Shown one piece after another: positions 52,848 to 60,889 of a DNA stretch of 64,000 bases. How positions within the stretch are numbered: the first letter of the stretch is position 1; each line of letters starts with the position of its first letter. The DNA is from Neisseriaceae bacterium (GTDB lineage: Bacteria; Pseudomonadota; Gammaproteobacteria; Burkholderiales; Neisseriaceae), in contig JAGOQM010000007.1 of the NCBI GenBank assembly GCA_017991555.1, forward strand, positions 124,001-188,000, given 5' to 3'. A program made the position numbers and the translations under genes. The notes beneath the pieces were generated by a model. The model did not search any database. It saw only the letters and a program-made list of their open reading frames with translations, and was not told the DNA's origin.

Positions 52848-54536
52848 ATGATTCAAAAGCGAATGAGTTGTGGCGAGTATTTGGTCAAGGCTTTAGAAGC
52901 CTACGGCGTTGAGTTGATTTTGGGCATTCCCGGCGTACACACGATTGAGTTGTATCGTGGCCTAAAGCAAAGTCGCATGCGGCACGTGACGCCACGCCAC
53001 GAGCAAGGTGCCGGCTTTATGGCTGATGGCTATGCCCGCTCTAGTGGTCGGGTAGCGGCCTGCTTCATCATTACCGGCCCAGGCATGACCAATATTTTGA
53101 CCGCCATGGCTCAGGCTTATTCGGACTCTATTCCCATGCTGGTAATTTCCAGCGTGAATGCACGGCCGACTTTAGGGATGAGGCAGGGACGGCTGCATGA
53201 GCTGCCAAACCAGCAGGCGCTAGTGGCCGGGGTCAGCGCGTTTAGTCATACCTTACTGTCGCCAGATGAGCTTCCGCAAGTGTTGGCGCGGGCGTTTGCT
53301 GTGTTTGATAGCGAGCGGCCTCGGCCCGTCCACATTGAATTGCCGTTGGATGTGATCAAGCTGTCGGCCGCCCATTTGCCAGAACCCAGACGCATGCTGG
53401 CCATGAAGCCGCGAGCGGCCGAAGCGGCGCTGGTGGCGGCTTACGAACTATTGGGGCAGGCTCAACGGCCTTTGTTGTTGTTAGGTGGTGGTTGTGTGGG
53501 GGTCGCGCAGGCGAATTTGGTGGCGCTGGCCGAGGCGTTCGACATGGCCACGGCGTATACGATTAATGCCAAAGGCTGCTTTCCGGCGGCCCATCCCTTG
53601 TCGTTAGGGTCTAATCAGTCGTTGAGCCCGGTGCGAACGCTTATGGCCAAAGCCGATGTAGTCTTGGCCATTGGCACCGAGTTGGGGGAAACCGATTACG
53701 ATACGGTTTTTGACGGTGGCTTTGTGCTGCCGGGTCGAATCATTCGGGTGGATCTAGACGCCCAGCAGCTCAACGGTAATTTTTGTGCCCACTTGGGGGT
53801 TGTGGGCGACAGCGCTGATTTTTGTCAGAGACTGGTCGAACATGCCGAACGGCAAAGCCATGTTTCGGCCCATCATCCGCAGGACAGTGCAGGAGTCAAA
53901 GCGGTACGGCAGGTACGCAGCCAAATTGGCCAGAATTTTTGGCCTGCGCCTTATCTGTATCAACATCAGGTTTTAGCCACGATTCAAGCCGCCTTTCCCG
54001 ATGCTGTATGGGTGGGTGACTCAACTCAAATAGTGTATTCTGGCAATCATTTATTCGAAGCAAAGAGCCCACGACAATGGTTTAATGCCGCCACCGGCTA
54101 TGGCACTTTAGGCTACGGCTTGCCGGCTGCCATTGGTGCCCAGCTGGTTGATCGGACACGGCCAGTGGTGGCCTTGGTGGGGGATGGTGGCCTACAGTTT
54201 TCGCTACCAGAATTGGCCACGGCGGTGGAGGAGGGCTTACCCTTAGTGGTGTTGTTATGGAATAACCAAGGCTATCAAGAAATCAAGCGTTATATGTTGA
54301 AGCATGAGATTGAGCCGGTGGGCGTTGATATTTACACGCCAGATTTCTTAGCCATTGCCACCGGCTATGGCTGTGCCGCGACGGAGTTGGGTGAGCTGGC
54401 TGAGCTGCCGAATATCATGGCGGCGGCGTTGGCGCGATCGCAACCAACGGTGGTGCTTATTGACGAAGCCAAATTGTATCGGCAGCTGGCTGAGGCAGGT
54501 TGTCGCAAGGGTCTTGAGTCGCATCCCCTGCCGTAA
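52848..54536 (+). CDS. Thiamine-diphosphate 2-oxo acid decarboxylase, AruI-like (5-guanidino-2-oxopentanoate decarboxylase type)
   Basis: A 562-residue ThDP enzyme. The N-terminal part has the catalytic Glu in FGIPGVH-like LGIPGVHTIELYRGL followed by RHVTPRHEQGAGFMADGYAR, the middle HELPNQQALVAGVSAF, and the C-terminal ThDP/Mg motif GDGGLQFSLPELATAVEEGL with WNNQGYQEIK. These stretches are close to Pseudomonas AruI, which decarboxylates 2-ketoarginine to 4-guanidinobutyraldehyde in the arginine transaminase route. No arginine aminotransferase, aldehyde dehydrogenase or guanidinobutyrase gene is adjacent. It is divergent from the symporter operon with 151 bases between. The substrate is inferred. 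Its stop codon lies inside the following terminator. Confidence 0.82.
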   Translation: MIQKRMSCGEYLVKALEAYGVELILGIPGVHTIELYRGLKQSRMRHVTPRHEQGAGFMADGYARSSGRVAACFIITGPGMTNILTAMAQAYSDSIPMLVISSVNARPTLGMRQGRLHELPNQQALVAGVSAFSHTLLSPDELPQVLARAFAVFDSERPRPVHIELPLDVIKLSAAHLPEPRRMLAMKPRAAEAALVAAYELLGQAQRPLLLLGGGCVGVAQANLVALAEAFDMATAYTINAKGCFPAAHPLSLGSNQSLSPVRTLMAKADVVLAIGTELGETDYDTVFDGGFVLPGRIIRVDLDAQQLNGNFCAHLGVVGDSADFCQRLVEHAERQSHVSAHHPQDSAGVKAVRQVRSQIGQNFWPAPYLYQHQVLATIQAAFPDAVWVGDSTQIVYSGNHLFEAKSPRQWFNAATGYGTLGYGLPAAIGAQLVDRTRPVVALVGDGGLQFSLPELATAVEEGLPLVVLLWNNQGYQEIKRYMLKHEIEPVGVDIYTPDFLAIATGYGCAATELGELAELPNIMAAALARSQPTVVLIDEAKLYRQLAEAGCRKGLESHPLP

Positions 54537-54554
54537 GACGGTAGGGGTTTTTTT
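54525..54554 (+). terminator. Intrinsic terminator overlapping the AruI-like gene end
   Basis: Stem CCCCTGCCGT (54525-54534)/ACGGTAGGGG (54538-54547) followed by seven T; the stop codon TAA (54534-54536) forms the loop. Near-copy of the terminator at 46748. Confidence 0.88.
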
Positions 54555-54568
54555 ATGTTGGCGAGCGT

Positions 54569-54667
54569 TTAGCCGCCGCTGTAGTTGATGAGGGCCATGA
54601 ATAAGGGCGCGTGTAAAGGGCCAAGGCTTAGGGAAGGTACAAGGGCATAAAAACCAATCATTGCCAT
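54569..54667 (-). CDS. Candidate 32-aa hydrophobic small protein
   Basis: Reads MAMIGFYALVPSLSLGPLHA followed by PLFMALINYSGG and a TAA stop. The ribosome site AGGAG lies six bases before the ATG, a spacing as good as any in the window. The 13 bases ACGTTAGGAGCCC are identical to those before the flavoprotein gene ending at 49550, so the leader may be a duplicated copy. The peptide is hydrophobic and rich in Met, Leu and Pro and could lie in the membrane. No family recognised; it may also be a chance ORF behind a copied ribosome site. Confidence 0.4.
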   Translation of the reverse strand: MAMIGFYALVPSLSLGPLHAPLFMALINYSGG

Positions 54668-54818
54668 GAGGGGCTCCTAACGTGGGTTAAATATAGTTGA
54701 TTGTAAGCATTATTTTGATTTAATGCATCTGGTAAATAACACCACCGCGGCTTGAGTGCGCTGTCAGTCGGTGAGCAGGCTGCGCTTTGTCTGTGCTAAG
54801 TAAGGCAAGCCAGAATCT

Positions 54819-54852
54819 AAAAACGGCAGGCCGCAAAGGCCTGCCGTTTTTT
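54819..54852. terminator. Bidirectional terminator after the MFS gene
   Basis: Stem AAACGGCAGGCC (54821-54832)/GGCCTGCCGTTT (54838-54849) with loop GCAAA, A-run before and T-run after. Ends the minus-strand fah operon. Confidence 0.9.
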
Positions 54853-54869
54853 GGGGTCGTACTGCAGCG

Positions 54870-56198
54870 TTAAGCCATTTGACGGCGCTTTAAGCCTGCT
54901 TTTTGGATGAGTAAGACGGCGATGATGGCGACAGAGGGAATCGCCACAAACACAAACAGCGACGACATGCCTAAGTTCATGGCCACCAGCTGGCCGCCCA
55001 ATACCGGCCCAATGACGGAGCCGATGCGGCCAATGCCCAAGCTCCAGCCCACGCCGGTGGTGCGTAGCTCAGTAGGGTAAAAGTTAGCGGCCAAGGCGTT
55101 AATGGCGGGTTGGCTGCCAATGACGGTAAAGCCAGCCACGAACACGGTGGCGAATAGGGCGGCGGTAGAACCGACCAGCATGCCAATCAGGCCGACCGAA
55201 CAGGTGGCGAGCACAAATGAGGGCACCAAAATTTTGTAAAACCCATTTTTGTCGATCCAGCGGCCCAATAAAACGGTGCCAGAAAGGCCACCAAGCTGCA
55301 GCATGGCGCCCAGCAGGAGCGCTTGTTCAAGGTCGAAGCCAGAGGTTTTGGCCAAGGTTGGCAACCAGTTGGACAGAAAATACAGGCCAATCATGTTCAA
55401 TAGGCTGATCAACCAAATGGTGAGGGTGAAGAAGGTCCGGTTGTGTTGAAATAGGGCCACAAAAGGCACTTTCGATTCGGTGCTGACGCTGGCTTCGATT
55501 TGGGTGCGTTCGTCCATGGCCAATTGTGGAAAAAACGAGCGCAGGGTTTTTTTGATCTTGGGGGTGTTTTCCGGCTTGGTTTTCAAAAACTGTAGCGATT
55601 CTGGCAGGGTGAAGACCATGACGATGCCCAATAGTAAAGGCAAAATGCCGCCTAGAAAGAACACCGATTCCCAGCCCCAACGGGGAATGATGGCAGCCGC
55701 CACCAGCCCACCCAAAAGGGCACCGGCGGTAAAGCCGCCAGAGATCAGCATCATCACCGAAATGCGCTGGTGTTTCGGGGTAATTTCACCCGATAGTGCC
55801 ATGGTGTTGGGCATGATGGCGCCTAGGCCCAAGCCTGTAATAAAGCGAATCCACGCCAGCTGTTCCACCGTACTGGCTAAGGGGGTGATCAACATGCACA
55901 GGGCAAAAAAGAAGGTGGTGCCAATCAGCACAGGGCGTCGGCCCAGCTTGTCGGAGGCAACGCTGAAAATTAACGAGCCCAGCAACAGGCCAAACAGGCC
56001 AGCGCCAAAAATCGGCCCCAAGACGGCTTTGTCTAGGTTCCATTCTTGCATGATGGCGGGGGCCACGTAGCCGATGGCCTGAATGTCAAAGCCATCTAAG
56101 ATCATCAGTAAGCCGCACATCAATAAAATCATGATTTGGCGGCGGCCAAGTTTTTGCTCATCTATGACCGTAGTCACATTGAGGGTGGTGTGATTCAT
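54870..56198 (-). CDS. Aromatic acid:H+ symporter (AAHS family MFS)
   Basis: A 442-residue MFS transporter. The AAHS marker GFDIQAIGYVAPAI within LMILDGFDIQAIG in the first helix, the loop SDKLGRRPVLIG between helices 2 and 3 and GLGLGAIMPNTMAL in helix 4 are typical of PcaK-, BenK- and MhpT-like importers of aromatic acids. It is the last gene of the fumarylacetoacetase operon, so it probably imports the aromatic acid degraded there. Phenylpropionate import cannot be excluded, since no transporter lies in the hca locus. Confidence 0.88.
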   Translation of the reverse strand: MNHTTLNVTTVIDEQKLGRRQIMILLMCGLLMILDGFDIQAIGYVAPAIMQEWNLDKAVLGPIFGAGLFGLLLGSLIFSVASDKLGRRPVLIGTTFFFALCMLITPLASTVEQLAWIRFITGLGLGAIMPNTMALSGEITPKHQRISVMMLISGGFTAGALLGGLVAAAIIPRWGWESVFFLGGILPLLLGIVMVFTLPESLQFLKTKPENTPKIKKTLRSFFPQLAMDERTQIEASVSTESKVPFVALFQHNRTFFTLTIWLISLLNMIGLYFLSNWLPTLAKTSGFDLEQALLLGAMLQLGGLSGTVLLGRWIDKNGFYKILVPSFVLATCSVGLIGMLVGSTAALFATVFVAGFTVIGSQPAINALAANFYPTELRTTGVGWSLGIGRIGSVIGPVLGGQLVAMNLGMSSLFVFVAIPSVAIIAVLLIQKAGLKRRQMA

Positions 56199-56397
56199 GG
56201 TTCATTCCTCCTAAAGGGTCTCTCTTTGTCGATGATTCGTGCCCCGTTTTGACTATGATTATGAGGTGGCACGTGGGTACTGCTTTTTTATGATTATGGG
56301 AACTACGCTGGCGCGCCTTCGCCAAAATGGTGGATCAAGTCAGTGCACGCTTGGGCAAGGTTAAGCGCTAAAGCGTGCGGGTGACTCTATTGATTAT

Positions 56398-56952
56398 TTA
56401 ATGGCCGCCATCTAGTTCGGCGGCGTGTAAAAAGTGTGTGTGTTTGGGTGCGCGTTTGGTTTTTGACCATTCTTCCAGCATTTCCAGTTTTAGTTCTTCG
56501 GTAATGCGGGCGACTTTTTCTGGTGCGGCGGCGTCATCATAGGTGAGTTCCAAGCGATGGCCGTTCGGGTCAAAGAAATAAATAGAGTGGAAAATGCCGT
56601 GGTTGGTTACGCCCAATACCTTCACGCCGTTGGCTTCTAAATGTTCTTTGGCTTTAATCAGCTCATCGCGATCAGCCACCAATAGGGCCAAGTGCTGAAC
56701 CCAGTTGGGGGTGTTTTCATCGCGGCCCATGTCTGGCTGGGTGGGCAGTTCGAAAAAGGCCAAGACGTTGCCCATGCCCGCATCTAGAAAAACGTGCATG
56801 TAGGGGTCAAAGGCTTTGGTTGACGGCACATGGTCTTCGGCAAACGCCAAGATAAAATCCATGTTTAACATTTTTTTATACCATTCCACGGTTTCCTTCG
56901 CGTCTTTGCAACGATAGGCGACGTGGTGAATTTTTTGAATTTTAAAGCTCAT
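56398..56952 (-). CDS. VOC-superfamily metalloprotein (glyoxalase/extradiol dioxygenase fold)
   Basis: A 184-residue protein with two beta-alpha-beta3 modules. Candidate metal ligands are His10 (KIHHVAYRC), Glu68 (AFFELP), His87 (WVQHLAL) and Glu135 (HRLELTY). The set fits the four-ligand glyoxalase type, and His10/His87/Glu135 would also serve an extradiol dioxygenase. ATG 56952 with AGGAG is chosen; the longer open frame overlaps the isomerase gene. It lies between the isomerase and the transporter in a homogentisate-type operon that lacks the cupin homogentisate dioxygenase, so ring cleavage or isomerisation of the cleavage product are the main options. Function unproven. Confidence 0.8.
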   Translation of the reverse strand: MSFKIQKIHHVAYRCKDAKETVEWYKKMLNMDFILAFAEDHVPSTKAFDPYMHVFLDAGMGNVLAFFELPTQPDMGRDENTPNWVQHLALLVADRDELIKAKEHLEANGVKVLGVTNHGIFHSIYFFDPNGHRLELTYDDAAAPEKVARITEELKLEMLEEWSKTKRAPKHTHFLHAAELDGGH

Positions 56953-56969
56953 GATGGTTCTCCTTTGGT

Positions 56970-57611
56970 TTAGACCGCATCTGGTTGATTTTCTGGTGCA
57001 GCCTGTTGGAATGCGTCTAGGGTGTGGCAATGTTGATCAATGCGCATCAGGTTCGGATAGGCGCTTAGGTCAAGGTTAAAACGTTTGGCGTTGTACAGCT
57101 GTGGCATCAGGCAGCAATCGGCGAGGCTGGGGCTGTCGCCAAAGCAAAATAGGCCGCTGTGGTTTGCCAGCTGTGCTTCTAGTGCGCTGAGCCCTAGATC
57201 AACCCAATGGGCGTACCAGGCCGATCTTTGTTCTGGATTCACGCCTAGCTGTTGGTTTAGGTAGCCCAATACCCGCAGGTTGTTTAAAGGGTGAATGTCG
57301 CAGGCAATGCTGGCGGCAAATGCCCTTACCTTGGCGCGTTCGGCGGGCAGCTGGGGTAATAAGGCCACGGTGTGTGGATAGGCCTCTTCTAAATACTCGA
57401 GGATGGCCAGTGACTGGCCTAAGGCCAAATCCCCATCAACCAATGTCGGCACCAAGGCGCTAGGGTTCAGCGCCCGGTAGGCGTCGCTGCGCTGCTCGCC
57501 GCCGTTGTTTAGCAAGTGCACGCCCACGTGTTCGTAAGCAAGGCCCTTTAGGTTCAGGGCAATGCGCACGCGATAGGCGGCCGAGCTGCGAAAATAACCG
57601 TACAGTTTCAT
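56970..57611 (-). CDS. maiA: Maleylacetoacetate isomerase (zeta-class glutathione transferase)
   Basis: Glutathione-dependent cis-trans isomerisation of maleylacetoacetate to fumarylacetoacetate. The thioredoxin-like N-terminal domain has the zeta-class motif GYFRSSAAYRVRIALNLKG, with NPSALVPTLVDGD and QSLAILEYLEEAYP binding glutathione; the C-terminal helical domain has DIHPLNNLRVLGYL and PSLADCCLMPQLYNA. The 213-residue length is normal. Gap of six bases to the fumarylacetoacetase gene. Confidence 0.93.
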   Translation of the reverse strand: MKLYGYFRSSAAYRVRIALNLKGLAYEHVGVHLLNNGGEQRSDAYRALNPSALVPTLVDGDLALGQSLAILEYLEEAYPHTVALLPQLPAERAKVRAFAASIACDIHPLNNLRVLGYLNQQLGVNPEQRSAWYAHWVDLGLSALEAQLANHSGLFCFGDSPSLADCCLMPQLYNAKRFNLDLSAYPNLMRIDQHCHTLDAFQQAAPENQPDAV

Positions 57612-57617
57612 CGCGCT

Positions 57618-58883
57618 TTAGGCCTGTGACGAGAAACTTAGGGCGGGCAAAATCGTGCCTGTCACTTCACCAAAACCGATTCTTAAGCCTTCTTTTTCAC
57701 AATGGCCGCGCATGATCAAGGTGTCGCCGTCGGCAATAAAAGACCGCTCTTCGCCATTGTGTAGGGTTAAAGGTTCGGTGCCGTTCCAGGTCAGTTCGAG
57801 CAGGCTGCCGCGCGATGTTTTGGTGGGGCCGGAGATGGTGCCCGAGCCCATGAGGTCGCCCACGCGCACGTTACAGCCGCTGATGGTGTGGTGGGTGAGC
57901 TGCTGCGCCATGCTCCAGTACATGTATTTGTAATTGGTGTTGGCGATGACGGTTTCGCCTCCGTCAACGGCAATGGCCACCTGAAGGTTGATGTCGTAAT
58001 TGGCTTCGCCTTCAGCCTGTAGGTAGGCCAAGGGTTTTGGCTCTTGCTCGGGGCCAGCGCAGCGGAAAGGCGCCAAAGCGTCCATGGTGACAATCCAAGG
58101 CGAAATAGAGGTGCCAAAGGTTTTGGCATTGAACGGGCCCAAAGGCACGTATTCCCACTGCTGTAGGTCACGGGCAGACCAGTCGTTTAACAGCACCATC
58201 CCAAAAATATGGGCTTCAGCCTCATCAATGCTGATCGGCTCGCCCAGCTGGGTGGTTTTGCCGACGATGAAGCCGGTTTCTAATTCAATGTCTAATTTGC
58301 GGCAGGCGCTGAAGACCGGGCGTTCTTGATCCGGCAGCTTAATTTGACCGCTGGGACGAACGAGTTGGGTGCCGCTGACCACCACCGAGCTGGCGCGGCC
58401 GTTATAGCCAACGGGCAGTTCGCTCCAGTTGGCCAGTAGGGCATTTTTAGGATCGCGGAACATACAGCCGACGTTGTAGGCGTGCTCTTTGGAAGAGTAA
58501 AAGTCGGTGTAGCCAGGCACGTCAACCGGCAGGTGCATGGTGACGTCCACCTGAGGGATCAGCGCCAAGGCACGTAAAGCGTCGTCGTCGCGTAGGGTGG
58601 CAGTGTCGGCGGCCAGTAAGGTTTGCAGTTCGGTGCGAATGCGTTGCCAAGCGTCGCGGCCTAGGTCAATAAAGGCGTTCAGGGTGGATTGGTTAAACAC
58701 GGGCGTTGAGCCCGTTGATAAAAGGCCATGGGCCTCTAGAACAGCTAGGTCTAATACCTGATCGCCAATGGCGACACCGGCTCTGGGTGCTTCATCGGTA
58801 CGGCTGAATACGCCGTAGGGTAGGTTTTGGATGGGGAAGTCGCTGTTGGGCGCAACGGTCACAAAAGAAGCGTTTGGGGACAT
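57618..58883 (-). CDS. fahA: Fumarylacetoacetase
   Basis: Hydrolyses fumarylacetoacetate to fumarate and acetoacetate, the last step of tyrosine/homogentisate breakdown. Both domains are present: an N-terminal SH3-like domain (NLPYGVFSRTDEAPRAGVAI) and the C-terminal FAH domain with the motif YTDFYSSKEHAYNVGCMFRD (metal and general-base residues), LDIELETGFIVGK and VLLNDWSARDLQQWEYVPLG. The 421-residue length is that of full fumarylacetoacetases and excludes the shorter fumarylpyruvate hydrolases of gentisate routes. First gene of the minus-strand operon, facing an IclR regulator. Confidence 0.95.
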   Translation of the reverse strand: MSPNASFVTVAPNSDFPIQNLPYGVFSRTDEAPRAGVAIGDQVLDLAVLEAHGLLSTGSTPVFNQSTLNAFIDLGRDAWQRIRTELQTLLAADTATLRDDDALRALALIPQVDVTMHLPVDVPGYTDFYSSKEHAYNVGCMFRDPKNALLANWSELPVGYNGRASSVVVSGTQLVRPSGQIKLPDQERPVFSACRKLDIELETGFIVGKTTQLGEPISIDEAEAHIFGMVLLNDWSARDLQQWEYVPLGPFNAKTFGTSISPWIVTMDALAPFRCAGPEQEPKPLAYLQAEGEANYDINLQVAIAVDGGETVIANTNYKYMYWSMAQQLTHHTISGCNVRVGDLMGSGTISGPTKTSRGSLLELTWNGTEPLTLHNGEERSFIADGDTLIMRGHCEKEGLRIGFGEVTGTILPALSFSSQA

Positions 58884-58987
58884 GGTGGGGTTCTCCTCAA
58901 AGTAATAAAACGGGTTTTGTTTTTTGTTTTTGTTGGGTAAATCGTCTAGTCAAACCGCTAGGTCAAACAATCTATATTGATCTGGCC

Positions 58988-59017
58988 ATTATATTCACAC
59001 TATTTTAAATTACGCAA
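58988..59017 (-). promoter_or_regulatory. Candidate promoter of the fah operon
   Basis: On the minus strand TATAAT (58988-58993) is a perfect -10, with TTGCGT (59012-59017) 18 bases upstream as a partial -35 that overlaps the first operator. Confidence 0.5.
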
Positions 59018-59044
59018 ATAGTAATTAGATTACGAATAGCGTAA
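59010..59044. promoter_or_regulatory. Two palindromic operators, 20 bp apart (candidate IclR sites)
   Basis: TTACGCAAATAGTAA (59010-59024) and TTACGAATAGCGTAA (59030-59044) are 15-bp palindromes (TTAC/GTAA and TTACG/CGTAA). They lie between fahA and the divergent IclR gene, the first over the -35 of fahA. Confidence 0.6.
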
Positions 59045-59169
59045 TTATGCTATAGTGCCTGACCCCTAAGCCTTCATCATGGATTGGTCAGGCCGCACAG
59101 TGGCCGTTTTGGTTTGTGGTGGGTGGGGATAAGTTGGTACAATTCTGAATAGAAAATAGGGAAGGGCGT

Positions 59170-59955
59170 ATGCAAAAAGAAACCAAAATGCCAACGGGCG
59201 TGCAGTCGTTAGAAGTGGGGCTATCGGTCTTTGACGTGTTGGCCGCAGAAAGTCGGCCCATGATGTTGAAAGAGGTTGCGGCCCAGATCGACATGCACCC
59301 TGCTAAGGTGCATCGTTATTTGGTGAGCCTGGTGCGCAGCGGCTATGCCCAACAGTTTGCCAACGGCCGTTATGGCGTGGGTGATAAGGCTTTGGTCTTG
59401 GGCTTGGCGACGGTGCGGCGCACCGAGCATTTGCAACAGGCGCAAAAAGATTTACAGGCGCTACAGCTACAGATTAATGAGTGTGTGCAAGTGGCGAAAT
59501 GGACGTCGTTAGGGCCGCTGGTGGTGCAGTTTTTAGAGCCCAACCATCCGGTCATGATCACCGCCAGGGTCGGTTCGCTGATGCCAGTGCTGCGTTCGGC
59601 CACGGGCAATGTGTTTGCCAGCTATTTGCCAGAACACATTGTGCGGCCATTGATGGACAAAGAATGGGCGGAGAGCGCCGCGGGTGGGGTGTCGATTCGA
59701 CCGCAAGACTGGGCCGAGTTTCTGACCCTAAAAGAGACAATTTTAAATCATGGCTTAGGCGTGATTGAAGGCAACCTAATCAGCGGTGTCAATGCCCTGA
59801 GCGCGCCGATTTTCGATGCCAATGGCGAAGTGGTGTTTGCGATCACCTGCATGGGCAATGCCGAACACATTCAGCTGGCGCCCAATAGCGCGCATGCGCA
59901 AGCGATCAAGGCCACTGCGGCCAAAATATCGCGTCAACTTGGCCACAAGGCCTAA
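59170..59955 (+). CDS. IclR-family regulator of the fah operon
   Basis: A 261-residue regulator. Winged helix at residues about 10-70 (LEVGLSVFDVLAAESRPMML, KEVAAQIDMHPAKVHRYLVS) and an effector domain (SLMPVLRSATGNVFASYLPE, GVSIRPQDW, GVIEGNLISGVNALSAPIFD). It is divergent from fahA, with the twin palindromes between the genes, and its 3' end overlaps a second, convergent IclR gene by four bases. Probably senses the aromatic substrate or a ring-fission product. Confidence 0.9.
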   Translation: MQKETKMPTGVQSLEVGLSVFDVLAAESRPMMLKEVAAQIDMHPAKVHRYLVSLVRSGYAQQFANGRYGVGDKALVLGLATVRRTEHLQQAQKDLQALQLQINECVQVAKWTSLGPLVVQFLEPNHPVMITARVGSLMPVLRSATGNVFASYLPEHIVRPLMDKEWAESAAGGVSIRPQDWAEFLTLKETILNHGLGVIEGNLISGVNALSAPIFDANGEVVFAITCMGNAEHIQLAPNSAHAQAIKATAAKISRQLGHKA

Positions 59956-60593
59956 ATCAACCGCCTGGCTGTTTCTTGCAATAAGGGCAGCAGGGCTTCT
60001 ACCTCGATGGCGCTCATGGTCACCAAACCAATGGCCATGTGGCGGTGTGCCAGCGGGACAAACAGGCCGATGGCGCCTTGCTGCAAAACATTTTGTGAGT
60101 AGGCGTAGCCCAGGCGTCTGGCTTCGACAACTTCTGCCGGGTCGTCTGCCTGTGGCGCAAACGTACTCATGACGGCCACGCCCGCTGCGGCGAGGCCCAT
60201 CGGATGGCGCGTGCCTAAACGATAGCTGACTTGCAGCACCGTACTGTTGAGGGCAGCGGTTTTGACCACCACGCATTCTTGCCGATCGGCCATTACCATC
60301 GCGGTGCTGGCATTGGTTTGGATCGACAGTTGGTCAAGCAGGGTTTGGCTGTTGTGGGGCAGCTTTTGTTCAAACTGTTCGTATAGATGCAAAATTTTGG
60401 CGCCCACGTACAGCCCATCACTGCTGTCGTGCTCCACATAACCCTGCGCTTGCAGGGTTTTAACGATGCGATAGGTAATGGTGCGGTTAAGGTCTAAGGC
60501 CAAGGCCAATTTCGCCACCGTCAGTTTGCCTTGCTGGCTGGCAATCACCTCCAATGCCTGTAGGCCCCGTTCTAATGTCTGTAATGTCTTCAT
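59952..60593 (-). CDS. IclR-family regulator of the P450 gene
   Basis: A 213-residue IclR protein, shorter than its neighbour. DNA-binding part LERGLQALEVIASQQGKLTV, AKLALALDLNRTITYRIVKT; effector domain SYRLGTRHPMGLAAAGVAVM and LFVPLAHRHMAIGLVTMSAI. It is divergent from the P450 fusion gene, which it probably controls through the TGTTC-N7-GAACA palindrome at 60832-60848. The two IclR genes are only distantly similar, so this is not a recent duplication. Confidence 0.88.
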   Translation of the reverse strand: MKTLQTLERGLQALEVIASQQGKLTVAKLALALDLNRTITYRIVKTLQAQGYVEHDSSDGLYVGAKILHLYEQFEQKLPHNSQTLLDQLSIQTNASTAMVMADRQECVVVKTAALNSTVLQVSYRLGTRHPMGLAAAGVAVMSTFAPQADDPAEVVEARRLGYAYSQNVLQQGAIGLFVPLAHRHMAIGLVTMSAIEVEALLPLLQETARRLI

Positions 60594-60773
60594 CGCTTAC
60601 CTTTACATAATACCGCTGCCATCTGGCCGGCTTTGATTTAATCAGCATCATTGCATTGTTGATCGCCGATGTTACCTCTTTTGGGTTCAGATAAACAGAT
60701 GGCTAAGCCGCTTATCGCCCCGTTGTGCCTCATTTTGCCGCAGTTGTTCTGGTTGTGGTGCTGATTTTAGGCC

Positions 60774-60802
60774 TTGACAAAGCCTTTGATATGGTTAATA
60801 TT
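60774..60802 (+). promoter_or_regulatory. Candidate promoter of the P450 gene
   Basis: TTGACA (60774-60779) is a perfect -35; TAATAT or AATATT at 60796-60802 is a weak -10 at 16-17 bases. The IclR palindrome lies just downstream. Confidence 0.5.
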
Positions 60803-60831
60803 TCCCACTGTTGAACTAATATAGAAATTTA

Positions 60832-60848
60832 TGTTCGATAATAGAACA
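60832..60848. promoter_or_regulatory. Candidate IclR operator before the P450 gene
   Basis: TGTTCGATAATAGAACA, inverted repeat TGTTC/GAACA with a 7-base centre. It lies downstream of the presumed start point and 42 bases before the ATG. Confidence 0.5.
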
Positions 60849-60889
60849 ATAATAACAGTCATTCCGACCACCTCATCAAGGAGAAAACC

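Larger units (their letters stand above)
54537..54869. other. Intergenic region with a candidate small ORF
   Basis: 333 bases. Contains the tail of a terminator, a 32-codon minus-strand ORF with a strong ribosome site (54569-54667) and a bidirectional terminator (54819-54852). Confidence 0.55.

Noticed and set aside
57618..58883. Fumarylpyruvate hydrolase of a gentisate pathway
   Set aside because: The protein has the N-terminal domain and 421-residue length of fumarylacetoacetase, and no gentisate dioxygenase is present.
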